Of a stretch of DNA of 7,391 nt, positions 5,576-7,391 are shown piece after piece; position 1 is the stretch's first letter, and every line of letters starts with the position of its first letter. The stretch comes from CAZQNF01 sp964403325 (lineage in GTDB: Bacteria > Patescibacteriota > Patescibacteriia > Magasanikbacterales > GWA2-37-8), in the NCBI GenBank assembly GCA_964403325.1, contig CAYOFO010000057.1, positions 1-7,391 of the forward strand, written 5' to 3'. Below the pieces are notes generated by a model, which worked only from the letters and a program-made list of their open reading frames with translations, ran no database searches and was not told where the DNA came from. Made by a program: the position numbers and the translations under genes.

Positions 5576-7207
5576 ATGGAGGGGTCTTTTTCGAAACAGC
5601 AAATAATTTCAGGAGTAATTTTAATGGTAGCCTCAGTACTCCTGGGAACATCAAACACGCACGCAGCTACCAGCGTGGGGGCAAATATTACTACCGGTGG
5701 CTCGGTCGGGGCGAGCGGAACTATAAATACTTCGGGAACTACCGGTGGCTATCAAATTGACGGCAATCTCATTTTACAAGCTTCCAGTACTGCTTCAAGC
5801 GTTGCCTTGGGTTACCAAGCACTCTCTAGCTCGTCCGGATATTTTAACACTGCGCTTGGGTATCAAGCTTTAAACGCCAATACCACGGGCGCACGCAATA
5901 CGGCTGGAGGTTACATGGCCATGAGTGCCAATACCACCGGTGGGTACCAAACAGCTTTTGGTTGGCAGGCGTTAAAATCCAATACCACCGGATCTTTCAA
6001 CACCGCCCTCGGACGCAGTGCCCTTGAGTCGAATGTAACCGGGTCACGCAATACCGCCATTGGCTATTTGGCGTTGGTAGACAATACAGCTTCCTATAAC
6101 ACGTCCGTTGGTTGGCAAGCACTGCGCGCCAATACTTCCGGGGCAAACAATGCTGCTTTTGGCTTATCCGCGCTTGATGATAATACCACCGGGAGCAATA
6201 ACACAAGTGTGGGTTCAGGCGCTCTCCAACACAATACAACAGCTTCCTACAACACAGCGGTCGGGTTTGAAGCGCTTAAAACAAATACCGTCAATTCATA
6301 CAACACAGCCGTAGGTTACCAGTCGCTTACCTTAAGTGACGGAGGTGTTTCTGACACGGCTGTAGGAATGAGCGCTCTGGCGGCCAATACCACCGGAGCC
6401 CAAAATACCGCCAGCGGCGCCTTCTCATTGCAATCAAACACAACCGGGAGCGGTAATTCTGGATTCGGCGCCTGGACACTCCCTGCCAATACCACCGGCG
6501 GCACAAATACCGCGAATGGCTATCAAGCTCTATACCGAAATACGAGTGGCAATAAAAATACTGCGCTTGGAGCAAATTCTTCGTATTATAATACAACCGG
6601 TAGTTACAATACGGCTGTGGGAGAAAGCGCTCTCATCCACAATGATACCGGCAGCGCGAACACCTCGGTAGGGTATGCTGCTCTCAACAGCAATATGGGC
6701 GACCACTACACCGGAAATACGAGTATGGGGTACTATTCAGGGTTTAATCTATCAACCGGCGCTGACTACAATACGGTTTTGGGATACCAGGCCGGATACG
6801 GTTTAATTTCCGGGAGCAATAATTTGATTTTGGCTTCAGCCACATCAACAAGTTATGTGGCAAACCTAACTTCCGGATCGCAGAATATTCTGATCGGCAA
6901 CAACATTTCCTTACCGAGTGCGACAGCGAATGGCCAGCTTAATATCGGCAATATTATTTACGGCACCGGAATAACCGGCACGGTCGACACGCTTTCAACC
7001 GGTAATATCGGTATCGGCACCACTACTCCCGCTAGTAAACTCCACGTTAGTTCCGGAGCTAGCGCCACCACCACAGTTACCATCGGAGAATTGGGACTTA
7101 CCTCCAGCAAAGCATGCGTCAACATGAATCGTGCGGATGGCGGCCCGGGGAGTTTTTATATCAAAGAGGATGGAACCATGGCTGTTGAAACCAACTATTG
7201 CCGCTAA
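5576..7207 (+). CDS. Secreted beta-roll repeat protein (adhesin or fibre-like)
   Basis: A 543-residue exported protein. Residues 1-30 form a signal peptide with K7, a hydrophobic core (10-24) and a THA-A cleavage site at about 30/31. After a Gly/Ser/Thr-rich lead (31-74), residues 75-398 hold about 19 units, nearly all 17 residues long, with consensus NTAxGYxALxxNTTGxx. These resemble the NTAxG/SVAxG repeats of YadA-type heads and phage tail fibres, which stack as beta-rolls, often as trimers. From 399 to 480 the repeats decay. GNIGIGTTTPASKLHV (486-501) is a motif seen in tail-fibre-like and candidate-phyla surface proteins. A C-terminal domain ends with two cysteines (C514 and C542). There is no sortase motif, lipobox, C-terminal membrane anchor or S74 peptidase domain. 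The ATG at 5576 gives the best signal peptide but has no Shine-Dalgarno. A role in attachment to a host or partner cell is inference. Confidence 0.9.
   Translation: MEGSFSKQQIISGVILMVASVLLGTSNTHAATSVGANITTGGSVGASGTINTSGTTGGYQIDGNLILQASSTASSVALGYQALSSSSGYFNTALGYQALNANTTGARNTAGGYMAMSANTTGGYQTAFGWQALKSNTTGSFNTALGRSALESNVTGSRNTAIGYLALVDNTASYNTSVGWQALRANTSGANNAAFGLSALDDNTTGSNNTSVGSGALQHNTTASYNTAVGFEALKTNTVNSYNTAVGYQSLTLSDGGVSDTAVGMSALAANTTGAQNTASGAFSLQSNTTGSGNSGFGAWTLPANTTGGTNTANGYQALYRNTSGNKNTALGANSSYYNTTGSYNTAVGESALIHNDTGSANTSVGYAALNSNMGDHYTGNTSMGYYSGFNLSTGADYNTVLGYQAGYGLISGSNNLILASATSTSYVANLTSGSQNILIGNNISLPSATANGQLNIGNIIYGTGITGTVDTLSTGNIGIGTTTPASKLHVSSGASATTTVTIGELGLTSSKACVNMNRADGGPGSFYIKEDGTMAVETNYCR
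5798..6769 (+). repeat. Array of about nineteen 51-bp coding repeats
   Basis: Units begin at residues 75, 91, 108, 125, 142, 159, 175, 192, 209, 226, 243, 260, 277, 294, 311, 328, 345, 362 and 381 of the secreted protein. The period is 17 residues (51 bp), with two 16-residue units near the start and two longer ones (19 and 18) at the end. DNA pieces such as AATACCACCGG recur, but the units are well diverged. This indicates old duplication under protein-level constraint rather than fresh expansion. Confidence 0.9.
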
Positions 7208-7235
7208 AACCATAAAATGGTTTTCTCTCAATGTT

Positions 7236-7273
7236 AAAAACATCCCTTCCTTCTCAGGTTGGGATGTTTTTTT
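7236..7273 (+). terminator. Intrinsic terminator of the repeat-protein gene
   Basis: AAAAACATCCC (7236-7246) pairs with GGGATGTTTTT (7261-7271) around a 14-base loop in which CC and GG can pair further. Seven T residues (7267-7273) form the U-tract. It lies 28 bases after the stop codon. A second small hairpin, AAAACCAT/ATGGTTTT (7206-7224), overlaps the stop codon just ahead. Confidence 0.88.
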
Positions 7274-7299
7274 GAAAGAATTATTACCAATAACGAATT

Positions 7300-7328
7300 A
7301 AAAAACAGAGTTTCTAATTCTGTTTTTT
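7300..7328 (-). terminator. Intrinsic terminator behind the - strand tRNA
   Basis: AAAAAACAGA (7300-7309) pairs with TCTGTTTTTT (7319-7328) around a 9-base loop. On the - strand it begins four bases after the CCA end of the tRNA sequence and finishes in a six-base U-tract, the usual place for a tRNA terminator. It can also work on the + strand. Confidence 0.7.
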
Positions 7329-7331
7329 ATC

Positions 7332-7373
7332 TGGCTCCGGGGGCTGGGATCGAACCAGCGAAATCCACGTTAA
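7332..7373 (-). tRNA. 3' half of a tRNA, best fit tRNA-Asn (partial)
   Basis: Read on the - strand, this stretch ends in encoded CCA (7334-7332) preceded by discriminator G and the acceptor strand CCCCGGA. Ahead of these is a perfect T-arm, GCTGG-TTCGATC-CCAGC (stem 5, loop 7). Ahead of the T-arm are a 5-base variable loop ATTTC, an anticodon-stem strand CGTGG and TTAA, which would be positions 35-38. U1-A72 (implied), G73 and TTAAC after the wobble base are typical of tRNA-Asn (anticodon GTT). The remaining 18 bases to the window end do not form the expected 5' anticodon-stem strand (CCACG) or D-arm. The 5' half is therefore missing, displaced, or interrupted. The T-arm and acceptor are firm; the isotype is inferred. 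Confidence 0.6.
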
Positions 7374-7391
7374 TAGTTTTTACAACGCTCA

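Noticed and set aside
5997..6596. Long antisense frames within the repeat-protein gene
   Set aside because: They mirror the 51-bp periodicity of the sense repeats, have unnatural residue composition and no independent start signals.
5798..6769. CRISPR array
   Set aside because: The 51-bp periodicity is in frame with a coding sequence, lacks identical direct repeats with unique spacers, and encodes a protein repeat.
2..7207. Recoding of TGA as glycine (code 25), known in some candidate-phyla bacteria
   Set aside because: No gene here ends in TGA, which prompted the check. But all frames are complete with glycine coded by GGN, and no family-conserved glycine falls on a TGA. Nine genes are too few to read meaning into the missing TGA stops.
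7332..7391. Complete or class II tRNA (Tyr GTA, Thr TGT, Leu TAA or Ser) running to the window edge
   Set aside because: For each candidate anticodon in the last 30 bases the 5-bp anticodon stem does not pair. CGTTG/TAACG pairs but leaves a 10-base loop and an 8-base spacer, fitting neither class I nor class II.

Overview
The window looks like a piece of a bacterial chromosome from a small-genome lineage, most likely a member of the Candidate Phyla Radiation / Patescibacteria (Parcubacteria-like). This is inference. The support is the style of the genes: a secreted repeat protein with a GIGTTTP-type tail, a small two-helix membrane protein of a kind common in that group, and short gaps. Starts almost never carry a Shine-Dalgarno sequence, and the DNA is moderately AT-rich. 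All nine protein genes read cleanly in the standard code and end in TAA or TAG.

Positions 2-2609 form a likely + strand operon. It holds rlmH (23S rRNA pseudouridine methyltransferase), a protein with a methyltransferase-like core, a short unreported single-helix ORF carrying the Trp codons of an R-W-R-W stretch, and trpS (tryptophanyl-tRNA synthetase). It closes with a strong intrinsic terminator that lies inside the coding sequence of the convergent next gene. Two of the four genes serve translation.

Positions 2492-3145 (- strand) encode a polytopic membrane protein faintly like prolipoprotein diacylglyceryl transferase. An 84-base divergent gap separates it from a + strand two-helix membrane protein (3230-3631), which has a good sigma-70 promoter and a bidirectional terminator shared with the next, opposing gene.

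Positions 3706-5329 (- strand) carry two genes in the same direction. The upstream one encodes two tandem nucleoside-deoxyribosyltransferase-like domains, one of them degenerate. The downstream one encodes a complete short-chain dehydrogenase with intact catalytic residues. Both have a -10-like hexamer directly ahead of the ATG and no ribosome binding site.

Positions 5330-5575 are a divergent regulatory gap. Positions 5576-7207 (+ strand) encode a secreted protein built from about nineteen 17-residue repeats of the NTAxGYxALxxNTTGxx type, predicted to fold as a beta-roll fibre. It is followed by a terminator. The right edge carries, on the - strand, the 3' half of a tRNA, best matched to tRNA-Asn, with its own terminator. 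The 5' half expected beside it cannot be recognised in the bases left.

The most interesting points are the tRNA half, the Trp-codon ORF ahead of trpS, the terminator embedded in an opposing gene, the duplicated deoxyribosyltransferase-like protein and the repeat fibre. No CRISPR array, transposase or known defence system is visible.
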